A stretch of DNA of 58,000 bases from Adiantum capillus-veneris. Lineage: Eukaryota; Streptophyta; Polypodiopsida; Polypodiales; Pteridaceae. Where the stretch lies: positions 11,580,478 through 11,638,477 of the forward strand of contig CM043961.1 of assembly GCA_014529385.2 (NCBI GenBank), given 5' to 3'. Shown here piece after piece: positions 1-10,239 of this stretch (positions are counted from its first letter, which is position 1; each line of letters begins with the position of its first letter). The translations under genes were made by a program, and so were the position numbers. Under the pieces are notes generated by a model. The model was not told where the DNA came from. It was given only the letters and a program-made list of their open reading frames with translations, and did not search any database.

Positions 1-480
1 AATTTACTTCTAAGTTTTGGCAAGCCATGTTTTAATCTCTGGGTACCTAACTAAATCTCAACTCAGCATATCATCCGGATACTGATAGTCAAACTAAGCG
101 AGTGAATCAAGTCATTCATTAGGAAAGAAATAGACTCATTTTTGGGCCTTTTAGCTCTAGTGAGAGAATGCTCCTTAGCCAATAGGAAGAAGGCTAACGT
201 TACGTTGAAAAAACCTTTTTTCTCATTTTGAAAATGTGCATGAAAACCATTTTGGTGAAATTGTCACTATCATCAGAAAAGTAAGGCGCTTGATAATGAC
301 ATCTTGCACAAGCGCCGAATGCTTTTTTATGACCAGCTGTTGCTATCCTATAAAGTGAAGTACTTGTACTTGTGCATCTCGTATAAGTATCAATCACCTT
401 TTTATGAAGTACTCGCAATTTAAATTTGAATAGATCATACTTGATAGTGATTGATAAGTACTATTTAAAACTATGAAGGA
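1..480. other. No gene recognised
   Basis: AT-rich sequence without a convincing reading frame, LTR terminus or tandem array. It leads directly into the foldback cluster. Confidence 0.5.
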
Positions 481-856
481 GTCAGAACCAAGCGAATAGA
501 GGCCCTTGAGGGGTCTTTGGGACCTCTATTCGCTTGGTTCTGACCTCATGAGGCCCTAGGCTTAAAAATGCTATATCTTGAGATAGAGACGTCATCTGTG
601 GGCTTAAAAAATATGATATCTTAATCAGATGCATCCGGAATGTCCAAAAATGTTAGGATAGCTCTTTAAAACGCTGAAATCTGACGTCTCTACCTCAAGA
701 TATAGCATTTTTAAGCCTAGGGTCTCAAGGGCCTCTATTCGCTTGGTACTGACCTCATGAGGCCCTATGCTTAAAAATGCTATATCTTGAGGTAGAGACG
801 TCAGATTTCAGCGTTTTAAAGAGCTATCCTAACATTTTTGGACATTCCGGATGCAT
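481..856. repeat. Foldback cluster with 94-bp inverted repeats
   Basis: Positions 629-722 are the reverse complement of 763-856 over 94 bp with one mismatch noticed (CCTAGGC against CCTATGC), separated by a 40-bp loop. A second hairpin pairs 481-502 with 523-544. The 72 bp at 523-594 recur in direct orientation at 732-803 with three mismatches, so the block is built from one unit in both orientations. No protein is encoded. It resembles foldback elements or MITE-like inverted repeats, and its transcript would form a long hairpin. The family is not recognised. Confidence 0.85.
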
Positions 857-1097
857 CCGTGGCATTAGTTTTGTCTTTTGAAAACAACTCTTATGTGTTT
901 TCTCTCATCGCACATCACATCACTCATTAGGATTCACAGACATGGATTTTTGTGTACACTTTAGTTGGGTTCTCGAAAAGCATTTTGTACGAGCATGCAT
1001 TTAAGTGATTGAGAAAACTTTTACGTATGTACTATGAGAAATAGAATTTCAAAAAAGAACTTTTGCATTTTTCATAATTACCTCTCTCTATGTTGAG

Positions 1098-1868
1098 TTG
1101 GCGTTTCTTACAGGGCCCAAAATTGAGTCCAAGTTTCTCCTAATGGAAGATATGCTTCGAGCATACTGCAACCAACAGCCCCACCAATGGATCAAGTTTC
1201 TTCCCCTAGTTGAGTTTGCTTATAACTCATCTCACCATCGCAGCCTCGAAATGTCACCCTTTAAAGCCTTCTATGCTCAGGAATGTTTAGTCCCTCTTCG
1301 ATTAGCCGACCCAACTCTTCATATTCCTGCCGCTAATTCTACCGTGGAAGAGATGGATCATCAATTTCTAGTCATTAGAGACAACCTGAAGAGAGCTAGT
1401 GATAGGCAGAAGAGCTACGCTGATCTTTACCGCTCCGCTAGAAGCTTTAGTGAAGGCGAACAATTTTTCCTCAGAGTCAAACCCAAACGCAGCTCCTTAA
1501 AGCTAGGAAAATTCCGTAAGCTTGCATTCAGATATTGTGAACCTTTTGGAATCCTTAGAAAGATAGGAAAACAAGCCTACGAGTTAGCCTTACCTCTTCA
1601 CTTGTGCATTCATAATGTTTTTCATGTCAGCCTTCTTAAGAAATATGTTGCTGACCCTCTAAATGTTTTTAATCATGATGACACCATTCTCGTCAATCAA
1701 GAAGAATTTCAAATGGAACCAGAATAAGTTTTGGAAACTAAAGAGAAGCAACTACGGTACATGACAATTCGAGAAGTACTAATCAACTCGAAGGGCTATC
1801 CGATTGAAGATGCTTCCTGGGAAGATTGGGACCAACTAATTACCCAATTTCCAAGTTTTGGAGGATGA
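1098..1868 (+). pseudogene. Ty3/gypsy chromovirus integrase C-terminus and chromodomain (truncated)
   Basis: The frame opens inside the integrase core and reads through the segment with EFAYNSSHHRS, which in plant chromoviruses follows the catalytic glutamate. It continues through the GPY/F region (RYCEPFGILRKIG, then NVFHVSLLKKYV). An in-frame TAA at 1725-1727 separates this from a chromodomain (LRYMTIREVL, then SWEDWDQLI) ending at the TGA of 1866-1868. The chromodomain is the module chromoviruses use to read histone marks. Everything upstream of the late integrase (gag, protease, RT, RNase H) is missing, and the sequence joins unrelated DNA near 1110. It is a dead 5'-truncated copy. Family assignment is firm; the exact clade is not resolved. 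Confidence 0.9.
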
Positions 1869-2208
1869 GCCATGTAATTCATCTTTTAGAATCAAATCAA
1901 TATCTCCCTTTTGTCCAAACCCTTGATCACATTTTTGGTTGGTTCTTCAGAACAACTTATAATTAATCTTCAAGATATCAATGGCACTTTTGATGTAATT
2001 TTTATGCGGATGTAATCAATCGTCATATATATATATATATGGAATTCAAGCATCTCTAGTCAGTCAATTCTTTTAGATTCAAATCATCTATGGTGTTTTA
2101 CAAGTCTAATTGTTATGATACGTGAAATATCTGATTACCAAGTGAGAGATGAAGCAGTAAGCTATAGACATAAGAGAAATAAGGATGGATAAAATAAACT
2201 GGGGACAC

Positions 2209-2224
2209 AAGGGAGGAGATATTG
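2209..2224 (+). other. Candidate polypurine tract and 3' LTR start
   Basis: AAGGGAGGAGA (2209-2219) is followed by ATTGCAAG, with a TG at 2223-2224. A purine run then TG is the expected border between the interior and the 3' LTR of the chromovirus remnant just upstream. There is no second LTR to compare, so the LTR start is inferred and its end is not found. Confidence 0.45.
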
Positions 2225-2596
2225 CAAGATCAATTGAAAAATCAGTATGAAATCCTTAACTGTCAAGAACATGGTATCAGTTGGATGATATCAATAGAGA
2301 AATGAGTCAACGCTCAAAACGAAGAAAGTTAAAGTCTCGGTAAGAATGGTAAGATTTTTTACAAAGCGTATTGAGGCTAGATAGAGAGCGAAGTGAAGAA
2401 ATGATCTTCAGACCTCACAAGAGAAACACAATCCGGTCACACCAAAGAAAATATACCTAGTTGAGTAAGATCACATTCAGTAATTAAAGTAAACCCAAGT
2501 CATTAAGACTTCTTTATGATTAAGACTTTTGAGTCAGCGTTAAAAATGGAAGAGAAGTGTATTATTCAAGGTCCATACCATCTGCACTGTCCTTTG

Positions 2597-2676
2597 ATCT
2601 AAATACCCTAAAGTTACAAACCATCTTTAATCTAAATACCCTAAAGTTACTGACCATCTAAATACCCTAAAGTTAC
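2597..2676. repeat. Three short tandem copies of an AT-rich unit
   Basis: The phrase ATCTAAATACCCTAAAGTTA occurs three times in 80 bp with variable spacers. It lies within the presumed U3 of the chromovirus LTR. Confidence 0.7.
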
Positions 2677-3053
2677 TAACCATCTTCAATCATAAGTTGA
2701 CCAAAGATTGAGTCTGTCTACTCTCTAAAGCATGTCCCGAGCTGAGGACAACTCTTTCTTTTTGGAGTTTGTAAGGTTCCTCCCTAAACCCTAGAGCCAT
2801 TCAAAACTTTTTCAGCCTAGAAAATAATTTAGAAAAATCAAGACCGACAAAGAAGTCATGCGGACAACGAGACTTTACTCCAGAATGAAAAGATAAGGAT
2901 ATCCCGGATAAGAAACTATGTCATCCCTATATTTTTTCAAAAAGATTAAGATTATTTTTATACTTATTCGTCAAAAGCTACATGGGAACTGATCTAAATC
3001 GAGAACTGGTAGAAAAAGGGACTAGCTTGATTGGAAGATAAAGTTAAGACATA

Positions 3054-3176
3054 GGAATTGAAAAGAAATTGGGGTCCAATAAGAATTGAGAAGAGAATTG
3101 GGGTCCAATAGGAATTGAGACGAAATTGGGGTCCAATAGGAATTGAGAAGAGAATTGGGGTCCAATAGGAATTTAG
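3054..3176. repeat. Minisatellite, 28-30 bp unit, about four copies
   Basis: The core AATTGGGGTCCAATA recurs four times, separated by GGAATTGAGAAGAG-type spacers. The core contains ATTGG and CCAAT facing each other. It lies about 200-330 bp upstream of a TATA box, so it may be part of an LTR promoter. Confidence 0.8.
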
Positions 3177-3382
3177 GAGAATTCAAATTGAAATAAAATT
3201 CTTTGATTGAAGAATTCAATTTACAGTAAAATTCCCACTCATTCTCTAGGCTAGCTTACATTGAAGGTGAGCCCAACCACCCTCCCTCTCTCTATACTTT
3301 CATGGATTTTTAGTGGGACTATATTTGTATTTTTTTCATCCACACCCCCGAGTATATACGTTGTATTCTACCCACCATTTCC

Positions 3383-3390
3383 TATATAAG
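3383..3390 (+). promoter_or_regulatory. TATA box, probably of the chromovirus LTR
   Basis: TATATAAG sits in a short GC-richer context followed by CACCCCC, as in many plant LTR core promoters. It is about 1.16 kb downstream of the inferred LTR start. No transcript start can be seen from sequence alone. Confidence 0.5.
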
Positions 3391-3760
3391 CACCCCCTCT
3401 CCTTTGTAATTTTACACACATTGCTAAGCTACTTGCATACTTGTCATGCTCAAGATTATGCTTAAGTAAATCAAGGTTTCCATTAGACCTTGCTCTTGCT
3501 CTCTCACTCTCTTGAAGGCCAAACCCGTGAGGGTTTTGTGAAGAAGCTCCTCTCTCCTTCCTCTTCATCCTAAATCCCTTTCCTTCTTCCTTGAGCCTCA
3601 CATCTCTTCAAGAAGGACTTCAACCCCACTTCCCTCTTGTTTAGAGGAGGTAATCTTCACTTCTAGCAGGATTAATTAACCTAAACCATGTGTTTTAATA
3701 CTATGAACGTTTATGTGCATCATATTAGGACTAAGTTTTAATGGTAACCTTGGAATTAGG

Positions 3761-4238
3761 GTTAAGTGCTAAGGATATCTATGCATCATTAATCTAAGTT
3801 TCAAAGGTAGATTTGCACCCTTAAACTAAGTTTTAATGGTAACTTTGCAGTTAAGTGTAAGTTTTAGTGACTACCTTGTATTTAAGGTTAAAGCTTTAAT
3901 GGTAACCTTTGAATTAGGGTTAAGTTCTAATGGTAATTATGCATCATTAAGTTAAGCTTTCGAAGGTAGATTTTCACTCTTAAGCTAAGCTTTAATGGTA
4001 ACTTTTTACTTAGGTGTAAGCTTTAGTGACTACCTTGTATTTTAGATTTAAGTTTTAATGGCAACCTCAACAATTAGGGTTAAGTGCTAAGAGTATCTAT
4101 GCATCATTAAGCTAAGCTTCAAAGGTAGATTTTCATCCTTAAGCTAAGCTTTGATGGTAACCTTGCACTTAGGAAAATCTTTGAAAGACAAAGTTTCAAT
4201 TCGGGTTTTGCTTCCATGGTGACCTTGTGTGTGATTAA
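3761..4238. repeat. Higher-order tandem repeat, about 159-bp unit
   Basis: Units begin with GTTAAG near 3761, 3919 and 4079. Each contains ATGCATCATTAA, an AAGGTAGATTT phrase and TTTAATGGTAAC phrases in the same order. The units are diverged, so the array is old. It lies downstream of the TATA box, probably in the R/U5 part of the LTR. Confidence 0.75.
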
Positions 4239-4239
4239 G

Positions 4240-4371
4240 GTTAAGCTTCCATGGTGATCTTGTGTGATTAGGGTTTGGCTTCAATGGTGACCTTGTGTGA
4301 TTAGGGTTAAGCTTCCATGGTGACCTTGTGTGATTAGGGTTAAGCTTCCATGGAAACCTTGTCTCATTAAA
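4240..4371. repeat. 33-bp minisatellite, four copies
   Basis: Units start at 4240, 4273, 4306 and 4339 and carry GCTTCCATGGTGACCTTGTG and GTGATTAGG. It directly continues the 159-bp array and looks like a shorter sub-unit that amplified later. The antisense frame encodes a repeated peptide only because of the repeat. Confidence 0.85.
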
Positions 4372-7300
4372 GAGAGAAAGGTTTAGTCTCATTATGGTAA
4401 TCAGGCTTAGGGTTTGCATGTCTCTTTATTGCAGGAAGAATGTACGGTTATAATCCTCTCTTCCAAGCTTTATTGGAAAGCTCTAGATTTCCATTTTATC
4501 CCGAAAGCGAGCTTTAATGGAAAGCTCAAAGACTCAAAAATTATAGGATGACCTTCTAGCTTCCTAAATGGAAAGCTAGGCACCATAAGAAAAGAGTAGT
4601 TGTCTAAGCTTGATAGAAGTAGTTCAATTTTTGGTATTGAAGAGTATTTCTAAAGTTGTCAATTTCAAGTGTGTTTGCAAATACGGGATGGGGGAGATGG
4701 GGGATAACTTCACGGAATTGATCTCCGTGTTGTTTTGAACCCAAAACTCTATAAGCTTCCATGGAGATGCCCCATGGATGGCAAAAGATTGTAAAACTTG
4801 GGAATCATACAAAACGGGGATCGAACTTAAAAAGTTGGCATTTCTGAAGAGACATTAACCATCAAATGCCTATGGAAAAAAACCTTGCTTGTATTTTCTA
4901 AATAAACTTGGATGGTAGATAATTAATGAAAGTAGGAATTAAGGTTGATAAATGAATGAACCTAAAAATTACCAACTAGGAGTTAAAAAAGAATCTCAAG
5001 AGGTGATAGGGATAGCCCATTGCAAAACATAGATTTAACTAAGAGTTTTGAAGATTGTCTGGAAATGACCGGAAATCAAGATGGATCTTCTTGGGGTCAA
5101 TTTGATTGAAAGGACGACCCAGTGAGAGGATTTCTCTTGGGGAACTTGATGGAGATTGGTCCTTTCCGGCTAGGGCAGCGTAACCACCAAGTTTATTATA
5201 CTTAGGTCATTCATCCCCGAGGGTTAAGGGATGAATGAGTTTGTTTTATTTTTGCCCGATCGGGTGAAGTACTCGCGGTTTTTTATTAGAAAACGGCCAT
5301 AATCTGGGTATGGCCTGATGCCAATAGTTGAATGAGAAGGTTATACTCAGGGAGGATGATGTGAAATGAATTAAGAAAATTTATTTGATTTGGCTGCGTA
5401 AAAAGGAACTGGAAAGGCTAGGAATATAGGGGGCTATCCTGTGCATCTGTCACCAGATGGTGCTATACCTCTCGAAATAAAATTTTAAAGAAGGAATGAT
5501 TAAATTACTTGATGAGCCTTTCCCAAAAACTTAATTCTGGGAAATATTATGAAGATGCTGCCATTTTGATGTCTTGTAACCGATTATCTTGGTCCTGAGT
5601 AAGTCAAGATGAATTGGTAGAAACTAAATGTGTTGCATGACTAGTTAGGAAACTAGTTACAAGCTAATTGTAGCAGATAAAGGTAAAGAAATGAATTTAA
5701 AGTTTCTAAATAAAGATCTGATGGGAACAACCAGATGAATCTCCCTGAACGAGGGTATACAACAGATTGTATGATGCTTGTTGTATGACGATGTCTGATA
5801 GACTGTGTTCATGATTTTGTAGTAGTTAAGTACTACCTCGGAAAGGGATTTTCCTCAAATGGTTCGATGGGTGGGAGGATCCGGAGGGTCAGATGGCCGG
5901 ATGTTGAATAAAAAGTTTATGTTAAAAGCTAGGACTATGCGGGATAAAAATGGGTAAGTGGGAACGAGCGAGACCATGTAGGATTACAAGATTCCTCTTC
6001 TTAGCGGAAAGCAATAAATGCCATGCCTGCTTGTCAAGAAAAAGGGGTTATCACCATGAACCAAGGGAGAACAAGAAAGCAAGAGTAGATCCTCAAGTTA
6101 AAGATCAAGAGAATCAAGACTAAGGACCACGATTTCGGGTGTGGGTGATTGAAAGATGCCTAGGATGGATTAAGTTATGATAAGAGGATAGAGTCGTCAG
6201 ATTGATGGGATTTACCCCCTTGGATAGGCATTCGAGATAGGCCAAAGTAATGTCTGGGTGTCGGTCCCAAGTGGGAGGGATACATGCACATAGATCTACA
6301 TCATTCCCTAGTGTAGTCTGGAAGACTAAGAGATATGAGTAGGAGCAAGTCTGGGTATGGCCCTCACAAGTGTAAGAACAATAAACTCGTAGTATAAAGC
6401 CTAGCAAGAAAACCTGTAAAATTTGTAGCTATGTAGACCTGTGAGTCCAACAAACTGATGAAATTGGTAAACTTAGCCTTCAATGCATAAGCATCACATA
6501 ACTAAACCACAATAGGAATACATCACAAAAATTGTACAAAACAAGGCGCTAAGGATTTGAGCAATAATTATCAAAACTGCTCTCTCATGACGATGCTGTA
6601 AAAACCGCTGTGCCAATGTTAAGACAATGTGTCGATGCCGAATCTGGTGTCAATGTCATGCCAAGAAAAAGCTTGGGATGTCGATGATGATTTTTATCGC
6701 GCGACGGAAATACCTCGTCGGTATCAAACGTCAATGCATAACATCAAGAAAGCCAATGCGCTCTCTCGCACGCTCTATATCAAAGCCGTCTAGCTCAAAG
6801 ATTCTTTGTCGATGTCGTAATCTAAAGAGGTGATGTTGCTACTCCGATGCCAAACACCTCTGTGTGTTTTTTCTTTTATTTAAAAGCACAATGCTGGTGT
6901 GCGTATGTGTGTTTTTAAAAAACATAGTGCTGATATGAGGATACAGATGTTATGCATGTTGCTGAAAAAATGTGAGGAAAATTAGGTCAAATGGACACCA
7001 CCATTGCGTTTGGAACGTGCCAAAATCTCCAAAACGACTCCAAGGTTGCACAATTTTTAGTGCGTACAAGGGAATAATGGCCAACAATGCGTTTTTCAAG
7101 CCTGCAAAAACCTGTTTCTGCTAATCTGCCACATTGTGGGTGTTATAACCACATCAAAATTGTCCCAAATCTCAACAAAATCATCTTCTAAATGAGATAA
7201 ACACAAGCTGAAGATCTCAGCTCCACAATCCCATTCGTGGTTGCAAAATTTATGGCTATAAACTTCTTGCTCCAAATCCTGTTGTAAGCACACGCAAATG

Positions 7301-7440
7301 CACTCCAATGTGTGTGCAATCAAAGTACAACACTCTGCCTGAATAATCTCCTTCGTAAGCACTCAAGAATGGTTGAAAATCAACTCCAAATAAAGCACAA
7401 AGCACTCACAATGATGAAGCTCTCTCATCAACAACCAATA
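4372..7440. other. About 3 kb without a recognisable gene
   Basis: Only short open frames without known motifs occur here. The first part probably still belongs to the chromovirus 3' LTR or its flank. At 6840-6960 there are GTGTGTTTTT-type phrases. I see no domain, tRNA, rRNA or LTR end that can be defended. Confidence 0.4.
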
Positions 7441-7689
7441 GGCTTTGATACCACTTGAAAAGAGTGTGTGCATGGATGTGTACGCTCTCGGCGTGTTATG
7501 TGAGGAAGTAGAACCCAGAGAGCTTTGGGTGGAGCTCTTAGTGAGGATTAGAGTCCCTCACTACACTTTATTGATCTATTACCAAATGAATCGGATAAGA
7601 TTAGTACAATCATTAAGATAGATGTCTGGCCAATTGGCCTAAACCCTAACATCATTGGGATCACCTAACCTTTATTTGACCACCTGACA
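7441..7689 (-). mobile_element. Candidate short 5' LTR (234 bp) with initiator-Met primer binding site
   Basis: On the minus strand 7689-7456 starts TGTCAGG and ends TTTTCA, so it has TG...CA ends. Two bases later comes TGGTATCAAAGCC (7453-7441), which matches the primer binding site for initiator methionine tRNA (TGGTATCAGAGC) except at one position. That arrangement marks the 5' LTR of a small LTR retrotransposon running leftward. The interior to the left has no recognisable gag or pol, and no second LTR was found, so it may be a truncated or TRIM/LARD-like element. It sits inside the LINE remnant. Confidence 0.55.
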
Positions 7690-7717
7690 AAAAAATTTCA
7701 ATCATGTTGAAGTCACC
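7690..7717 (-). pseudogene. LINE endonuclease fragment, left of the outer gypsy insertion
   Basis: On the minus strand this reads GDFNMIE, the core of the apurinic-endonuclease-like domain of LINE ORF2 (the usual form is GDFN). It continues the LINE frame found at 31238 and beyond, whose minus-strand end reads SNHILIT. The 23.5 kb between the halves is the inserted minus-strand Ty3/gypsy element with its own nested insertions. The fragment is cut off on its other side by the short LTR at 7456-7689. Confidence 0.75.
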
Positions 7718-8392
7718 TGTAATGGAAATGGCCTATGAACTTTGAGAATAGTAGAAAGGAGAATTAAAGAGAGCATTTTTGTGAGACTACTTTGAGAACA
7801 TAGATGGTGAACTTTTCAGTGATAGCAGCTTAATCATAAAACTTAATTAACTTGACATGAAAGATACCTTTGCAAGAGAGAGAGAGTTTAGAGAACTTGA
7901 CAGAGGATCGGATTTATGAGAGTCGGTCCCCCCTCCAATAGGCTTTTGTATCATAGATTCTCCCATCAATAGAGAGACTTGGTACAATACAATCTTTGTG
8001 TTCCTTGTGACCTAGGTGATGCAATGAAGATGGATTCATGCATCACGAGCATAACATAGACTTTGTAAAAAGAATCAACCATCCCCAACCTCAGTCCCAA
8101 CGCCTCAAACACCTTCAAAGGTGGAGAGAGCTAGCAAGGAATGAGCGTAGGGAAGAAGAATTAGAAACATTCATAGTAGAAAGAAATAGTTCCTCATCTA
8201 CCATCACTCTTCTTGCTAGCATACATAATAGCATATTAATAAATATGGAGAAGATTGCAAGCTTAAGAATTGAAGCATGGCTCTTGGATGGACTTGAATT
8301 CCATAGCCAAGAGTATTGATGTAGGCTCTCAACTTCCCTACTAGCTTGAAGAAGGAGATGGAGCTCTTGCACTTTGCAGTTCACACAATGAG
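7718..8392 (-). repeat. Distal half of the split 3' LTR of the outer gypsy element
   Basis: It starts TGTAATGGAAATGGCC on the plus strand and aligns over its length with the intact LTR at 29720-30395. It stops at TCACACAATGAG (8381-8392), which recurs at 23390-23401 where the rest of the LTR resumes. Confidence 0.85.
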
Positions 8393-8432
8393 AGTTTTAC
8401 CAAGCACCGAGCAAACTTTACCGAGCGAACAC
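8393..8432 (+). repeat. Left terminal repeat of the TIR candidate
   Basis: It reads AGTTTTACCAAGCACCGAGC and then ACCGAGCG. The same start is found again at about 45021-45065, where no partner end has been identified. Confidence 0.6.

Positions 8433-8439
<7 letters not shown>

Positions 8440-8492
<53 letters not shown>
8440..8492. repeat. (GA)n microsatellite, about 53 bp
   Basis: Uninterrupted GA run just inside the left end of the TIR candidate. Confidence 0.95.
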
Positions 8493-8499
<7 letters not shown>

Positions 8500-10060
8500 G
8501 AGATGGAATTATTTGTTTTCATTTCCAAGTCATGAGTAACACTTTAGTAATCATTAACTTCATTTCTGAACAACACAGTAATCATAACAATTGATTTCAT
8601 CAAGTACAAAACATGATAGTTTAGCATGAATCACACTCGTCATCGATGAAGGCATGTCTTTTACGTGGTTTGTTGCAGGCTTGAACATTGTATTATGGAT
8701 CTCACACCATCCTTTTAGCCCCGGCCTCAATGTACATAGGCAAGGCGCTTTCATGAAGCAAAAATCAACACATCAAAGTTAATCAACCGACCTCACATAG
8801 TGCAAACCAGTTTTTTTAAAATCATTCAAAACCACAGCAATAGCCGGCTAGCTACTATCCAATATTGCAATGAACATACATAGCTTGCAAAGAAAAAATA
8901 TACGTAAGGGGAGGTACTAAAAAAATAGCATGTCCATGACCAAAAGAAATGGAATGCTTACAAATGATTGAACAGGTTCTGAGAGGGAGGTTTATTCTCC
9001 TCATCCATCACATCTACAGAAGTAGAGGTACTAGAGGCCAAAGCATTCGTGTTTATGCTATAGAAATAGATTCACCAAATAACACAGTTGGTTTAGCATT
9101 GCACTTACAAGTTCATTCTTTGAAGACTTGTCAACAAAGAAATCTCTGATACCTTTGTGGCATCAATGATTGTAATCAAAACTCTACAATGCTTGCCTTT
9201 TTTTTAAAGTGTAATACCCAACAAACATTCAATTACATATACCGAATTATCTAGCTATAATCAATACTTTTGTTCATTTCAATAAAAAAATTAAGCTTGA
9301 ACATCTAATTCTTGCCAGACTTAACACATGGCCCATGCAATCTCTCTATGTGGACAAATCATGTAAAGCTTGTGGGCCAAATATGCAAACCGATGGGACA
9401 CTCTCCAAAACTGTCCAATGTCGATGCAGGTCAGCTAAGGGAAGTGTCACAAAAGGGTAATTCTATGAACATGATACTAAAGATAGTAATAGAATAATGA
9501 TATGGGTTTAATTCTCTGTACCCTAAAAGTGGTCGTTGGCAAGCAATTGAGGAACTTAGAGCCCCATCTCGCCAAGGGATTGCAAGACCTACAGGACAAG
9601 CATCCTATGCTCTGCAAATTCCATCTTATTTCTCAATAGTCATGGAGAGAAAACACAATTTCCCCGAATTATGGTTCAAATGCATCCTACTTTTCAATTT
9701 GAGGTTTAAGCCTATGTGTTCTAAGTTTTACCTATTTTCACAATTTTAGCAGCACTTGCAACACGGTCTTCATGTCCTGTAAGTCCTGCAAGCGGATTGG
9801 TGTGATAATTGTTTTTGGAGGATCCAAGCTGCTATAACCCCTAGAGGTGCGGGGTGGGAAGGGGCTCTTAAAGCACATAATAGTGGTGGGTTTTCCTAGT
9901 TATTAGTATTTATTGGCACTGCTTTCTTGCAGGGAGCGATATAAGCGTGGTGCCTATCAAACGTTGTACACAATTTTAGGCTTTTTGAAGCTATTTTAAG
10001 ATGCTATTTTTCAGCGTTCCTTTGGAGTCATGCCTTTAATAAAAATAGCACTTGCATAAA
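8500..10060. other. Interior of the TIR candidate, no gene recognised
   Basis: Short frames on both strands have no motif I recognise. This part and 18999-23340 are the two halves of the transposon interior, separated by the plus-strand gypsy element. Confidence 0.4.
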
Positions 10061-10116
10061 AAAAGCTAATTTGTCGAGCGTAAACAGACGAGAGCAAGGA
10101 ATGCAAGATATGCTGC

Positions 10117-10119
<3 letters not shown>

Positions 10120-10156
<37 letters not shown>
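10120..10156. repeat. (CT)n microsatellite with a repeat-unit flank
   Basis: The flank GAGAGCAAGGAATGCAAGAT, then TGCTGCTAAT before the CT run, resembles the units of the array at 19646-19890 on the other side of the gypsy insertion. Confidence 0.85.
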
Positions 10157-10159
<3 letters not shown>

Positions 10160-10234
10160 AAATTGTTAGATACTATATAAAGGTCTTGTCGGACAAAGAT
10201 CCCAAAGCTTTTAAAAATATAAGACATGAGTACA

Positions 10235-10239
10235 AATGA
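10235..10239 (+). repeat. Target site duplication AATGA, left copy
   Basis: The 5 bp before the 5' LTR, AATGA, are identical to the 5 bp after the 3' LTR (18994-18998). Confidence 0.95.

Noticed and set aside
4144-4419. Minus-strand frame with repeated NHTRSPWKLN
   Set aside because: It is the 33-bp minisatellite read in antisense; the peptide repeat follows from the DNA repeat.
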